From: Actinomycetota bacterium
GTDB lineage: Bacteria > Actinomycetota > Actinomycetes > Acidothermales > Acidothermaceae
Direction: 5' to 3'
Length of the DNA: 9,107 nucleotides
Assembly (NCBI GenBank): GCA_003134755.1
Contig: PLCK01000104.1
Location: 7,390-16,496, forward strand
Shown piece by piece: positions 1-7,292 of the stretch. Numbering within the stretch: position 1 is the first letter of the stretch; every line of letters starts with the position of its first letter. The notes under the pieces were generated by a model that was not told where the DNA came from, did not search any database, and was given only the letters and a program-made list of their open reading frames with translations. Made by a program: the position numbers and the translations under genes.

Positions 1-378
1 CTGCCAGTCGGCGAGCACCTGCTGGTAGGGCCGCCCGTCGGCGTCCGGGAGCACCGTGCGAATGGCTTCATGCCTGAGCACGACTGCCTCAAACGCACTG
101 CGCAACCGGTCGACATCGACAGGCCCACGCAACCGCATTCCGACGACCGCGTTGTAGGTCGGATCGCCGGGCGCCATCTTGTCGAGGAACCACAACCGCT
201 GCTGAGGAAACGACAGCGGCGCCGGTTCGTCGGGAGGACGCCGAGGAATCGAAAGGTCGTCGGGATTGACCTCACGGCGCGCGAGCAGAGCGCGTTCGAG
301 CAGCGCCCGCTTCTCAGGCGGCAACCTGGAGAGGCGATTCGCAACGTCGCCGTCGCCCGGGGGGGATGCCCCGGTCAT
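1..378 (-). CDS. NRPS condensation-domain protein, N-terminal part (runs off window)
   Basis: The first 126 residues of a nonribosomal peptide synthetase are visible; the rest lies beyond position 1. After a charged helical leader (about residues 12-37, containing PPEKRALLERALLARR) comes a condensation domain. Motif C1 reads LSFPQQRLWFLDKM (about residues 55-68) and motif C2 reads RHEAIRT (102-108). Both match canonical condensation domains, which form the peptide bond between carrier-bound intermediates. The catalytic HHxxxDG motif would lie outside the window. The ATG overlaps the TGA of the preceding NRPS gene (ATGA), so the two are very likely co-transcribed and translationally coupled. 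The purine-rich GAAGGG ends only 2 bases before the ATG, too close to be a good independent ribosome site, which also favours coupling. By position this protein should accept the aminoacyl group loaded by the upstream Asp-type module. The family call is firm; the product is unknown. Confidence 0.93.
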   Translation of the reverse strand, partial: MTGASPPGDGDVANRLSRLPPEKRALLERALLARREVNPDDLSIPRRPPDEPAPLSFPQQRLWFLDKMAPGDPTYNAVVGMRLRGPVDVDRLRSAFEAVVLRHEAIRTVLPDADGRPYQQVLADWQ

Positions 379-3300
379 GTCCCTTCGGCCGACCCGGCAC
401 CGCCGGCGAGCAACCGCTCGGCCTCCTCATCGGTCATGTTCTCGAGGTCGCCCAGCAACGACTCCAGGTTCTCCTGGCCACCTGCCAGTTCCGAACGCAC
501 CATCGCGGCCAGGGCAGCAACTGTCGGCGCGACGAACAGCGAGTGCAACGGCAACTGGACGCCGAAGTCGCGAAGGATCCGGGCAATCACCTGCGCGGCC
601 AGCAGGGAGTGACCACCGAGGCCAAAGAAGTCATCATCGACACCCACCTGCGGGACACCGAGCAGCTCCGCCCAGACGCCTGCGATCGTCGCCTCGACGT
701 CGTCGCGTGGCGCGACGTAGGAGGACTCGTCCGACAACCGCACACTGGCCGGGTCGGGCAACGCCTTGCGATCCAGCTTCCCGTTTGCGGTGAGCGGCAT
801 CGAGGGTATCGGCACGATCACGGACGGCACCATGTGAGCGGGAAGCCGTGCACTTACGTGCGACCGCAGAGCATCGACGTCGGCCACGGCCGAGACCTCG
901 CCGACGACGTACGCGATCAGGCGCAAGTCTCCGCTCGGGTCCGGCTGCGGCACCACAGCCGCCTGGCGAACCATTGCATGGGCTTCGAGTATCGCCTCGA
1001 CCTCGCCGGGCTCGACGCGGTATCCGCGAATCTTCACCTGGCCGTCCACGCGGCCGAGGAACTCGACGGCTCCGTCACGAAGTCGGCGCACGAGGTCACC
1101 AGTACGGTACATGCGGCCGCCGAGCGGGTCGGCAACGAAACGCTCGGCGGTGAGGTCGTCGCGGCCGACGTAACCACGGGCGACACCAACGCCGCCGATG
1201 CAGAGTTCTCCGGTCACACCACTGGGCACCGGTTCGCCGTGGGCGTCGAGAACATAACAGCGGTAACCGGGCAGTGGCTGGCCGATCGGCACGGTCGCAC
1301 TGTCGTCACGGCGCTCACCCTTGGCGATCGGATACGCCAGCGCACCTACCGTGGTCTCGGTCGGGCCGTAGTGATTGGCGACAGCGCACTGACCCAGCGT
1401 TTCGACCTCGCGTACCAGCTCCCATGGCAGTGCCTCCCCACCGACGATCAGCAGCTTGCGGGGGAGAACGCCAGCGCCACCGACGAGCAACGCGCGGAGG
1501 TGGGACGGCGTGATCTTGAGGACGTCGACGGGGTGCTCAGCCGTCCATTGTGCATAGGCGGTGGCGTCGACGGCCACATCGGCCGGAATGACGTGCAGCG
1601 CACCGCCACCAGCCAGGGCGAGAACGATCGAGGTGTTGCCGAGATCTGTGCTGATCGAGGTGACGATAGCAGCGTCGAGGCCGTCCGGGTCATCGCCGAG
1701 CAGACGCTCGCGAACCGCCGCGGTGTAGGCCACCAGGTTTGCATGCGTGACACCTACGCCCTTGGGCTCGCCGGTCGAGCCCGAGGTATAGATGACGTAG
1801 GCCAGGTCGCCGGAGTCGTTGACGCCCTCAGGCGTGCTGTCCGGTTGGCCGTCGAGCACCGCGCTGTCGAGTATCAAGACCTCGCACCCCGCGGGCACGT
1901 GCTGGGCAAGCGAGGACACGGTGACAACGACGCGGGCGCCGGAGTCGGAGACCTGAAAGGCCAGTCGGTCGGCGGGGTGATCGGCGTGCAGCGGCAGGTA
2001 CGGCGCACCCGACTTGAGTACCCCGAGCAGCGCCACAACGAGGTCGGCCCGACGATCCAGCAGGATCGCGACCGGCTGATTGCGCGTCGCCCCCATGCCA
2101 CGCAGCGCATGAGCCAGCCGATTGGCTCGCGCCTCAAGATCGGCATAGCTGAGTGTCGCGTCACCAGCGACCACGGCAGGGTGGCCGGGATCGCGCTGCG
2201 CGGCCGCTTCGACGAGAGCGTGGAAGGTAACGGCCACGTGGGCCGCTGCGGCCGGGACGGTCGTACCGGTTGCCAGCTCGGCGGCCCTCGCCGCTGCCGA
2301 CCACAGTGGCAGGCGACCAGCGTTGGTCGTCTCGGCGTCGTCGGCAACCAGCGCCTCCAACAGTGGCGGCAAGTGCCGCCCGATCGCGCCGACCCCGGAG
2401 CCGCTACCGATCACGAGAATGCGCGCCGCGGTTCCGTCGTCGATGACACTGATGCGCATCATCGTCGGCGAAGGCGCGTCGATCCGATCAACGACCCGGA
2501 CGTCGAGTGCACCCAGTTGTTGCCGGTTCGGTAGCCGGTCATACGAGAACGACGCGGCAGCGGCCGTGACCGCTGATGCCGAAGGACGCAACGCGTGCTC
2601 GGTACCGGCGACACGGCCGATCGACGCGCGCCTGGCGAGATCTCCGACAGGCGACGACGTCACGTCGCTGAAGCGCACCGGGACACCGATCGCGTAAGGC
2701 CCCATGGCGCCCGATAGTTCGGCGTCCTGTCGACCATCGACGGTTGTCGCGAGGATCACGTCGGGCCGGCCGGTGAGCCGGGAAAGCAGCGCAGCGGTAG
2801 CAGCAGCCCAGACATCGGCGGCGTCGACTCCCATGGAGCCGGCAGTTCGCTCAACGGCGTCGCGCACCCCCTCTGCCACTGATATCTCGGACGCCGCGAC
2901 GTCGCCGGGTTCAAAGGAGACCGGCTCCCCGGCACCTTCGTTGCGCCAGTGGGATTCGGCAGCGAGAGCCGCCGCGTCAGCGGCAGCAAGCATCTCCTGC
3001 TGCCATGTCGCGAAGTCGGCATACTGCAACGGCTCGGGACCGGCGGACCCGGTCGGCCCACCGGCGCACAGCGCAATCGCCTCCAGGCCTGCCGCAGTCA
3101 GGGTTTGTGCATCGGCGATCGCGGCTGGCGCGATCAAGGTGAGGTAAGACTTCTCGCCTGCTGTCGAGAGCTCCGCCCGCAGACCGGCATCCTGACTATC
3201 GACACCGCGAGCGGCGACATCTGCCGACGACTCCGGCGACTCGCCCCACCCGAACGTGGCGTCCTTGACAACGATCTGCACCGGCAGCTTCATGCCCTCG

Positions 3301-3485
3301 GGCACCGCGAAGTGGGTGCGCAAGATCTCGTGACGTTGGACGACGGCTGCCAGCGCGGCACGTAGATCCTCTGCGGCGACGGGACCGCTGATCTCGATCG
3401 TGCAGCGGGCCGCGTGGCCGCCCGACGTCGGTGAGCCGAGAAGTGCACGCTGCTGAACTGACAGTTCGAAACCGGCGCTTGCCAT
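375..3485 (-). CDS. NRPS module: degenerate condensation (interface-like) - adenylation (Asp-type) - carrier
   Basis: A complete single-module NRPS protein of 1036 residues. Residues 1-400 are condensation-like, with C1-type ELSVQQRALL (7-16), C2 RHEILRT (51-57) and C4-type YADFATW (155-161). The catalytic HHxxxDG is replaced by PAAIADA (120-126). The adenylation domain (about 415-911) has A3 YTSGSTGEPKG (566-576), A5 NHYGPTE (704-710), A7 YRTGDL (793-798), a clear A8, and the A10 lysine K903. Pocket residues by alignment to GrsA are D614 L615 T618 K657 I680 G682 H705 V713 G714 K903. This is closest to the known Asp code DLTKVGHIGK, so it probably forms Asp-AMP and loads Asp on the carrier (DDFFGLGGHSL, Ser960). 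No thioesterase or epimerase follows; the acidic tail contains MTDEEAERLL. The start is the ATG at 3485, with GGGGA 8 bases upstream. An in-frame GTG at 3512 would add 9 residues, but it directly abuts a strong hairpin and has no ribosome site. The domain calls are firm, Asp is likely, and the role of the first domain is inferred. Confidence 0.95.
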   Translation of the reverse strand: MASAGFELSVQQRALLGSPTSGGHAARCTIEISGPVAAEDLRAALAAVVQRHEILRTHFAVPEGMKLPVQIVVKDATFGWGESPESSADVAARGVDSQDAGLRAELSTAGEKSYLTLIAPAAIADAQTLTAAGLEAIALCAGGPTGSAGPEPLQYADFATWQQEMLAAADAAALAAESHWRNEGAGEPVSFEPGDVAASEISVAEGVRDAVERTAGSMGVDAADVWAAATAALLSRLTGRPDVILATTVDGRQDAELSGAMGPYAIGVPVRFSDVTSSPVGDLARRASIGRVAGTEHALRPSASAVTAAAASFSYDRLPNRQQLGALDVRVVDRIDAPSPTMMRISVIDDGTAARILVIGSGSGVGAIGRHLPPLLEALVADDAETTNAGRLPLWSAAARAAELATGTTVPAAAAHVAVTFHALVEAAAQRDPGHPAVVAGDATLSYADLEARANRLAHALRGMGATRNQPVAILLDRRADLVVALLGVLKSGAPYLPLHADHPADRLAFQVSDSGARVVVTVSSLAQHVPAGCEVLILDSAVLDGQPDSTPEGVNDSGDLAYVIYTSGSTGEPKGVGVTHANLVAYTAAVRERLLGDDPDGLDAAIVTSISTDLGNTSIVLALAGGGALHVIPADVAVDATAYAQWTAEHPVDVLKITPSHLRALLVGGAGVLPRKLLIVGGEALPWELVREVETLGQCAVANHYGPTETTVGALAYPIAKGERRDDSATVPIGQPLPGYRCYVLDAHGEPVPSGVTGELCIGGVGVARGYVGRDDLTAERFVADPLGGRMYRTGDLVRRLRDGAVEFLGRVDGQVKIRGYRVEPGEVEAILEAHAMVRQAAVVPQPDPSGDLRLIAYVVGEVSAVADVDALRSHVSARLPAHMVPSVIVPIPSMPLTANGKLDRKALPDPASVRLSDESSYVAPRDDVEATIAGVWAELLGVPQVGVDDDFFGLGGHSLLAAQVIARILRDFGVQLPLHSLFVAPTVAALAAMVRSELAGGQENLESLLGDLENMTDEEAERLLAGGAGSAEGT

Positions 3486-3512
3486 CTGGTATGTCCCCAA
3501 TGTGGTCGGCAC

Positions 3513-3536
3513 CGCCCGGCGGATCGACGCCGGGCG
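3513..3536 (-). repeat. Perfect 9-bp GC hairpin in the leader of the Asp-type NRPS gene
   Basis: CGCCCGGCG (3528-3536) and its exact reverse complement (3513-3521) flank a 6-base loop. The stem ends one base before the alternative GTG at 3512 and lies 28 bases upstream of the ATG at 3485. No T-run follows. It may be a second terminator for the upstream gene (actinobacterial terminators often lack a T-tract) or a 5'-leader structure. Its position argues against initiation at the GTG. Confidence 0.5.
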
Positions 3537-3558
3537 CTGGACTTCCTCGAATTTGGTC

Positions 3559-3577
3559 GTATGTCAGGCTAACGAGC
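3559..3577. promoter_or_regulatory. Weak iron-box-like sequence (IdeR/DmdR type)
   Basis: The plus strand reads GTATGTCAGGCTAACGAGC. Against the actinobacterial IdeR/DmdR consensus TTAGGTTAGGCTAACCTAA I count 12 of 19 matches, including the contiguous core AGGCTAAC; the right arm does not match. It lies about 75-90 bases upstream of the ATG of the Asp-type NRPS gene, between two hairpins. Functional iron boxes usually match better, so this is a low-confidence candidate. I see no convincing -35/-10 pair in this gap. Confidence 0.15.
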
Positions 3578-3578
3578 G

Positions 3579-3607
3579 TTGCCCGTCACCGCAGAGCTAT
3601 CGGGCAA
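3579..3607 (-). terminator. Candidate terminator hairpin just after the secreted-protein gene
   Basis: TTGCCCG and CGGGCAA form a perfect 7-bp inverted repeat (3601-3607 and 3579-3585) with a 15-base loop. It begins 2 bases after the TGA of the secreted-protein gene. No T-tract follows, so it is not a classical intrinsic terminator. Its position immediately behind a stop codon favours a role in 3'-end formation. Confidence 0.4.
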
Positions 3608-3608
3608 G

Positions 3609-6600
3609 TCACCCCGCCGGTCGAAGCGCAAACAGCGAGACAACCGCGGAGGCAGCGGAGCCGCTGATGGTGGCTGCGACCGTGCCGCTGGCTCCGGCTG
3701 CGGCTTGCGGGGCATCGAACACGTAGACATGCGGGTCGTTCGTCCCGGAGGTGGTCTGCACGCTCATTCGCTGCGTGAACCCGGCCGGCGGAGCGCTGAC
3801 CGTAGCCGAGCCGGAGAGCACCAGGACGTAGACCAATTGGCAGCCCGCGACGTTGGTGGTCACGCCGGGCGCCACTACGGTGTTCTTCGCCGTGGTCGCC
3901 ACCCCGCTGAACGGATTTGCCGGATCGACGCCCGCGTACTCCAGAATGCCCGCGATCAGGTTGGTGAACGGGGTCGCCGACCACACGAACGTCGCGCCCG
4001 CATCGTTCGCTGCAACTCGATGGTTGACGACAGTTCGCATGTTGGTCGAGTTGCTGCCGGATGCGACGTCGACATCGGGACTGCTCGGCCAGCCGCTGGG
4101 CTGCGTCCACGTCACGGCCGATCCCTTGGCGTCGCCAAGCACTGCGAGCAAGAAATCACCGTTACTGACCGAGGAACTCAGGGTCACGCCGACGCTCCCG
4201 GCGTTGTTGCGGAAAGCCGAGCCCGCGAGTCGCGCGAATGAGATCGGCGCCAAGGTCAGTCCGGCAGCGGGCGTCGCCGCGTTAGACGGAGAGGATGCAG
4301 GCCCCGTGCCGATGCCGTTGGTCGCCCTCACCGTGAATGTGTAAGTCGTGCCGTTCGTCAGCCCGTTTACGAGCGCGCTCGTAGCCCCGGTCGTGGTGAC
4401 CGTGGCACCACCCGGCGATGCAGTCACCGTGTACCCCGTGATCGCACTTCCGTTGGCTGGTGCCGCATTCCACGACACCGCTACCTGGCCATCGCCTGGG
4501 GTCGCCAGCACGCCGGTCGGCGCACCCGGCACCGTCGCCACCGTTGGAGTGCTCGTCGCGATGCCGACGCCGCGGGCCAGCGATGCACCATTGACATTGC
4601 TGAGGCGCAAACTGAAGGTCTTGCCCGCTGGGAGCCCGTCGCCAAGGACCGGCACCAGCACGCTTACTGCCTGGCTCCCCGCCGGAATCGTCAGCGTGCC
4701 CGACCCCCCGACGTAGTCACCGGCAGCCGCAGTCGCCGTACCGTCGATCGTCGTATAGGTCACGGTGACGTCGCCCTGCTGCGGTGCCGACAACTGCACC
4801 TGGAACGCCGCCGTACCCCGGTTGCCGCTCGCCGGTTCGGCGAAACTGGTGTCGCCGACCGCTATCGTGTCGTCGCCGACGACGGCGGCGTGCATCGACT
4901 GTTGGAAGGTCGCGCCGATCGGGGCCGTGGCGATCGGGAAGACGACAACAGCGTTGCCGCCACTAAATGCCGCACCGAAGTAGTCTCCTGGCATTCGCCC
5001 GATCGAGATGGGCAACCACGTCAGGCTCTGGGGTGTGGTTGTCAGCACGACCGGGGCAGTCCAGGTCGCCCCCGCATCGGCTGACCGAACGACAGCGACG
5101 TCGACCACGCAAGCCGGCTGGGACGTGCCACCGCAAGCGGCGACGGGGTAGTAGTGGTACATCAGAGCCAGCTGCGTGCCGCCACCGGACGTGCTCGTGT
5201 CAACGGCGAGCGCCGGGAGGAAGCGATCGACACCGCTCGATATCGAATCGAGATTGATACGCGCGAGCGGCGTCCAGGTCACGCCGTCGTTCGCGGACGT
5301 GGTCATCACGAGATCGTTGGCGCTGCACGAGGGCCGGAAGCGGCAATCCGCCCACACCGCGTACAAAGTGCCGTCACCGGCAATACCGAAGGTCGGCTTC
5401 GCGTGGTAGCGCAGACCTGGCGGCAAGTGCCGCTGAATGGTGGACACGACCACCGAGTTCCGCAGCGTCGCGCCGCCATCAAGTGATCGCACCACAACCA
5501 TCGCACCTTCGACGGTGTCGGTGGCGAACGCCACCAGAGTGCCGTCGGGGGTCACCAACGGTTGCACGTTGTAACCCGTCGAAGCGGCAGGAGTACCGAT
5601 CGGTGCACTCCAAGTCAGCCCACCGTCGTGCGACCGGCTCAGCATGAACGCGTCGTGCGGCCCGGGTGTCGACTGTTGCCACATCGCATAGCAGGTACCT
5701 TTGAAGGGGCTGGTCGGCTGGTTGTCGCACGTGAGCCATTCCTTGTCGGGACGACCGAGAAACACTGAGATCGGTGCTCCCCAACTCAAGCCGTCACTCG
5801 ACCGAACGACGTAGACCTGCTGCTCGACATCGGTCCCGCTTATCGGGCCAACCCCTAGAGTCCCGATCAACCACTGCCCGTGCACGGAGTCATACGCGAC
5901 ACTCTGGTCGACCGTACGAGGCCACGGGCCGCCCGCGGCCGTTGTGATGCCTGACAACGTGCCCGACTGCCAAGTGCTGCCGCCGTCCTTTGAGGTCGAC
6001 CAGCCCATGTTCAGCGCACTAGTGCTGGTGAACCGGCCGATTTGATAGACCGAAACAATCGTGCTGCCGTGGCTGAACGCGGTCGATTCGAGTGCGGTCG
6101 CGTGTTGCGCACCCGACGCCGCGTAGGGGTCGGTGCCAACCAGTTGCGGCAACAGCGCCCCAGGGTCGACAGCAGTCGATGGCACCACCTGAATGCTCGA
6201 CGACCCCGAAGATGTCGGCGTCACCGCATTCGACGCCGCCGACGCAGGACCGACACCCACCGCATTGGTCGCCGTCACCGTGAACGTATACGCCGTACCG
6301 TTGGTCAAACCAGGCACGATCACATTCGTGGCACCGCTCGTCGACGCCGTAGCCCCACCCGGTGAAGCAGTCACCGTGTAACCAGTAATCGCACTGCCGC
6401 CATTGGAACTCGGCGCAGTCCACGACACACCAGCCTGACCATCACCCGCCGTCGCCACCACACCCGTCGGCGCACCCGGCACCGTCGCGGCAGCTGCCGA
6501 AGGCCGCAACGCCACCAGCATGACTACCGCCGTGCTGGCCGAACCGGTGATTGTCGCCGCCACTGGACCCGTTGGCCCGACAGCCGGCTGTGGCGCATCG

Positions 6601-7271
6601 AAAACATATGTACGCGGATCGTTCAACCCCGAAGTGCTCGCGATCGTGGCTCGCAAAGTGAACCCGCCCGGCGGCGCGGTTACCGTCGTTCCAGGGCCCG
6701 AGACCACCACCGTATAGACCAACTCGGCGCCGGGGGTCACCGTCGTAAGGCCAGGTGCCGTGGCCGTGCCTCTTGCCGAAATTGGTGCCACATCGAACGG
6801 AGTTACGACGTCGACGCCGGTGTACTCGAGAATACCGAGATTACGGTTTGCATACGGGGTAGCTGTCCACCGGTAGTTGACGCCCGAGTCGCTTGAACTG
6901 ACGCGGTGCGTGACGAGCGCCCGCATGTTTGTGGAGTTCGGCCCCGAGCTCACGTCGAGATCGGGAGCAGCCGGCCAACCCGAGGGCTGGGTCCACGTCT
7001 CCGCCGATCCTTTGTTGCTCGCCACGAAGCCGAGCAACAGATTGGAGTCGGCAACCGCCGCGGGCGTCGTCGCACTCACCGACGGCGCGCCATTCACCGC
7101 CGTGGTGACGGCTTCGACGAACGAAACACCGGACCCGCTCGCACTCGCGGTCGAGAGCATCGAGATCGGCACGAAGACAGCACAGACCATCGCAACGACA
7201 GTGCCCATAGCGGCGAACCGTCGCAACGACCCAGAAAGCGGCTGCCGCACGAATTGCCCCGACCCACGCAC
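3609..7271 (-). CDS. Secreted multidomain protein: X1-FN3-Asp-box propeller-Calx-beta-FN3-X2
   Basis: 1220 residues, starting at a GTG with GGGGG 6 bases upstream (7278-7282). A signal peptide has basic residues R9, R17 and R18, a hydrophobic core (19-39) and a likely cleavage after A42-S-A44. The mature protein holds, in order: beta-sandwich module X1 (48-257); FN3 (264-353); a propeller (about 381-795) with six Asp-box-like turns (D429, D493, D549, D598, D662, D732; for example SKDGGSTW and SHDGGLTW); a Calx-beta-like domain (about 796-908); a second FN3 (914-1001); and X2 (1007-1219), a diverged copy of X1. Six cysteines in the propeller fall into three close pairs (515/527, 643/649, 713/721), plausible disulfides. 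There is no C-terminal membrane segment, LPXTG or lipobox, so release from the cell is likely. FN3 and Calx-beta domains usually serve adhesion or spacing; Asp-box propellers occur in sialidases and many non-enzymes. I see no sialidase FRIP motif, so I do not call an enzyme. It is unrelated to the flanking NRPS genes, and its substrate is unknown. Confidence 0.93.
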   Translation of the reverse strand: MRGSGQFVRQPLSGSLRRFAAMGTVVAMVCAVFVPISMLSTASASGSGVSFVEAVTTAVNGAPSVSATTPAAVADSNLLLGFVASNKGSAETWTQPSGWPAAPDLDVSSGPNSTNMRALVTHRVSSSDSGVNYRWTATPYANRNLGILEYTGVDVVTPFDVAPISARGTATAPGLTTVTPGAELVYTVVVSGPGTTVTAPPGGFTLRATIASTSGLNDPRTYVFDAPQPAVGPTGPVAATITGSASTAVVMLVALRPSAAAATVPGAPTGVVATAGDGQAGVSWTAPSSNGGSAITGYTVTASPGGATASTSGATNVIVPGLTNGTAYTFTVTATNAVGVGPASAASNAVTPTSSGSSSIQVVPSTAVDPGALLPQLVGTDPYAASGAQHATALESTAFSHGSTIVSVYQIGRFTSTSALNMGWSTSKDGGSTWQSGTLSGITTAAGGPWPRTVDQSVAYDSVHGQWLIGTLGVGPISGTDVEQQVYVVRSSDGLSWGAPISVFLGRPDKEWLTCDNQPTSPFKGTCYAMWQQSTPGPHDAFMLSRSHDGGLTWSAPIGTPAASTGYNVQPLVTPDGTLVAFATDTVEGAMVVVRSLDGGATLRNSVVVSTIQRHLPPGLRYHAKPTFGIAGDGTLYAVWADCRFRPSCSANDLVMTTSANDGVTWTPLARINLDSISSGVDRFLPALAVDTSTSGGGTQLALMYHYYPVAACGGTSQPACVVDVAVVRSADAGATWTAPVVLTTTPQSLTWLPISIGRMPGDYFGAAFSGGNAVVVFPIATAPIGATFQQSMHAAVVGDDTIAVGDTSFAEPASGNRGTAAFQVQLSAPQQGDVTVTYTTIDGTATAAAGDYVGGSGTLTIPAGSQAVSVLVPVLGDGLPAGKTFSLRLSNVNGASLARGVGIATSTPTVATVPGAPTGVLATPGDGQVAVSWNAAPANGSAITGYTVTASPGGATVTTTGATSALVNGLTNGTTYTFTVRATNGIGTGPASSPSNAATPAAGLTLAPISFARLAGSAFRNNAGSVGVTLSSSVSNGDFLLAVLGDAKGSAVTWTQPSGWPSSPDVDVASGSNSTNMRTVVNHRVAANDAGATFVWSATPFTNLIAGILEYAGVDPANPFSGVATTAKNTVVAPGVTTNVAGCQLVYVLVLSGSATVSAPPAGFTQRMSVQTTSGTNDPHVYVFDAPQAAAGASGTVAATISGSAASAVVSLFALRPAG
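3615..4253 (-). repeat. Module X2, C-terminal copy of an internal duplication
   Basis: Encodes residues 1007-1219 of the secreted protein. It shares ordered landmarks with X1: VTWTQPSGWP, NSTNMR, then a GILEYAGVD block, a TSGTNDPHVYVFDAPQ block and a final FALRP. The X1 counterparts are ETWTQPSGWP, NSTNMR, GILEYTGVD, STSGLNDPRTYVFDAPQ and VALRP. It differs from X1 by substitutions throughout, so the duplication is not recent. I recognise it as a beta-rich extracellular module but cannot name a family. Confidence 0.85.
4269..4532 (-). repeat. Second fibronectin type III repeat
   Basis: Encodes residues 914-1001 and opens with VPGAPTGVLATPGDGQVAVSW. It contains AITGYTVTASPGGAT and GLTNGTTYTFTVRATN, typical of bacterial FN3 domains. 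It is close to the first FN3 in protein sequence but uses more C-ending and A-ending codons. Confidence 0.9.
6213..6482 (-). repeat. First fibronectin type III repeat, unusual codon use
   Basis: Encodes residues 264-353 (VPGAPTGVVATAGDGQAGVSW, AITGYTVTASPGGAT, GLTNGTAYTFTVTATN). Of the first 44 codons I read about 39 ending in G or T, with glycine mainly GGT. The second FN3 and the rest of the gene use many more C-ending codons. This suggests a separate origin for this exon-like block. Confidence 0.9.
6501..7130 (-). repeat. Module X1, N-terminal copy of an internal duplication
   Basis: Encodes residues 48-257, directly after the signal peptide. It is the partner of X2 at the other end of the protein, with the same order of TQPSGWP, NSTNMR, GILEY and DPRTYVFDAPQ landmarks. 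The pair brackets the FN3, propeller and Calx-beta core. Confidence 0.85.
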
Positions 7272-7292
7272 GACGTGCCCCCACGTTGACGA

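Noticed and set aside
366..2534. Long plus-strand open frame (722 codons) opposite the Asp-type NRPS gene
   Set aside because: The translation has no recognisable motifs and is rich in Arg, Gly, His and Asp, as expected for the antisense of high-GC coding sequence. The minus strand here holds unmistakable NRPS motifs.
3537..3578. A sigma-factor promoter for the Asp-type NRPS gene (TAGCCT and TACGAC as -10, CTGACA as -35)
   Set aside because: No pair of hexamers has acceptable spacing. Single hexamer matches of this quality are expected by chance.
3579..4241. Plus-strand open frame opposite the end of the secreted-protein gene
   Set aside because: Low-complexity Arg/Gly-rich shadow with no domain. 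It lies entirely antisense to the well-supported X2 module.
4887..6131. Calling the propeller gene a sialidase because of its Asp-boxes
   Set aside because: Asp-boxes are a structural turn shared by many propellers. I find no FRIP-type motif or other catalytic signature of sialidases in the sequence.
3609..7130. The X1/X2 and FN3 duplications as a mobile element or CRISPR-like repeat
   Set aside because: They are diverged in-frame protein domains of one gene. There are no terminal repeats, transposase or regularly spaced short repeats.
3609..7271. Lipoprotein or sortase-anchored surface protein
   Set aside because: C30 lies inside the hydrophobic core, not in a lipobox, and the C-terminus has no LPXTG, hydrophobic helix or basic tail.
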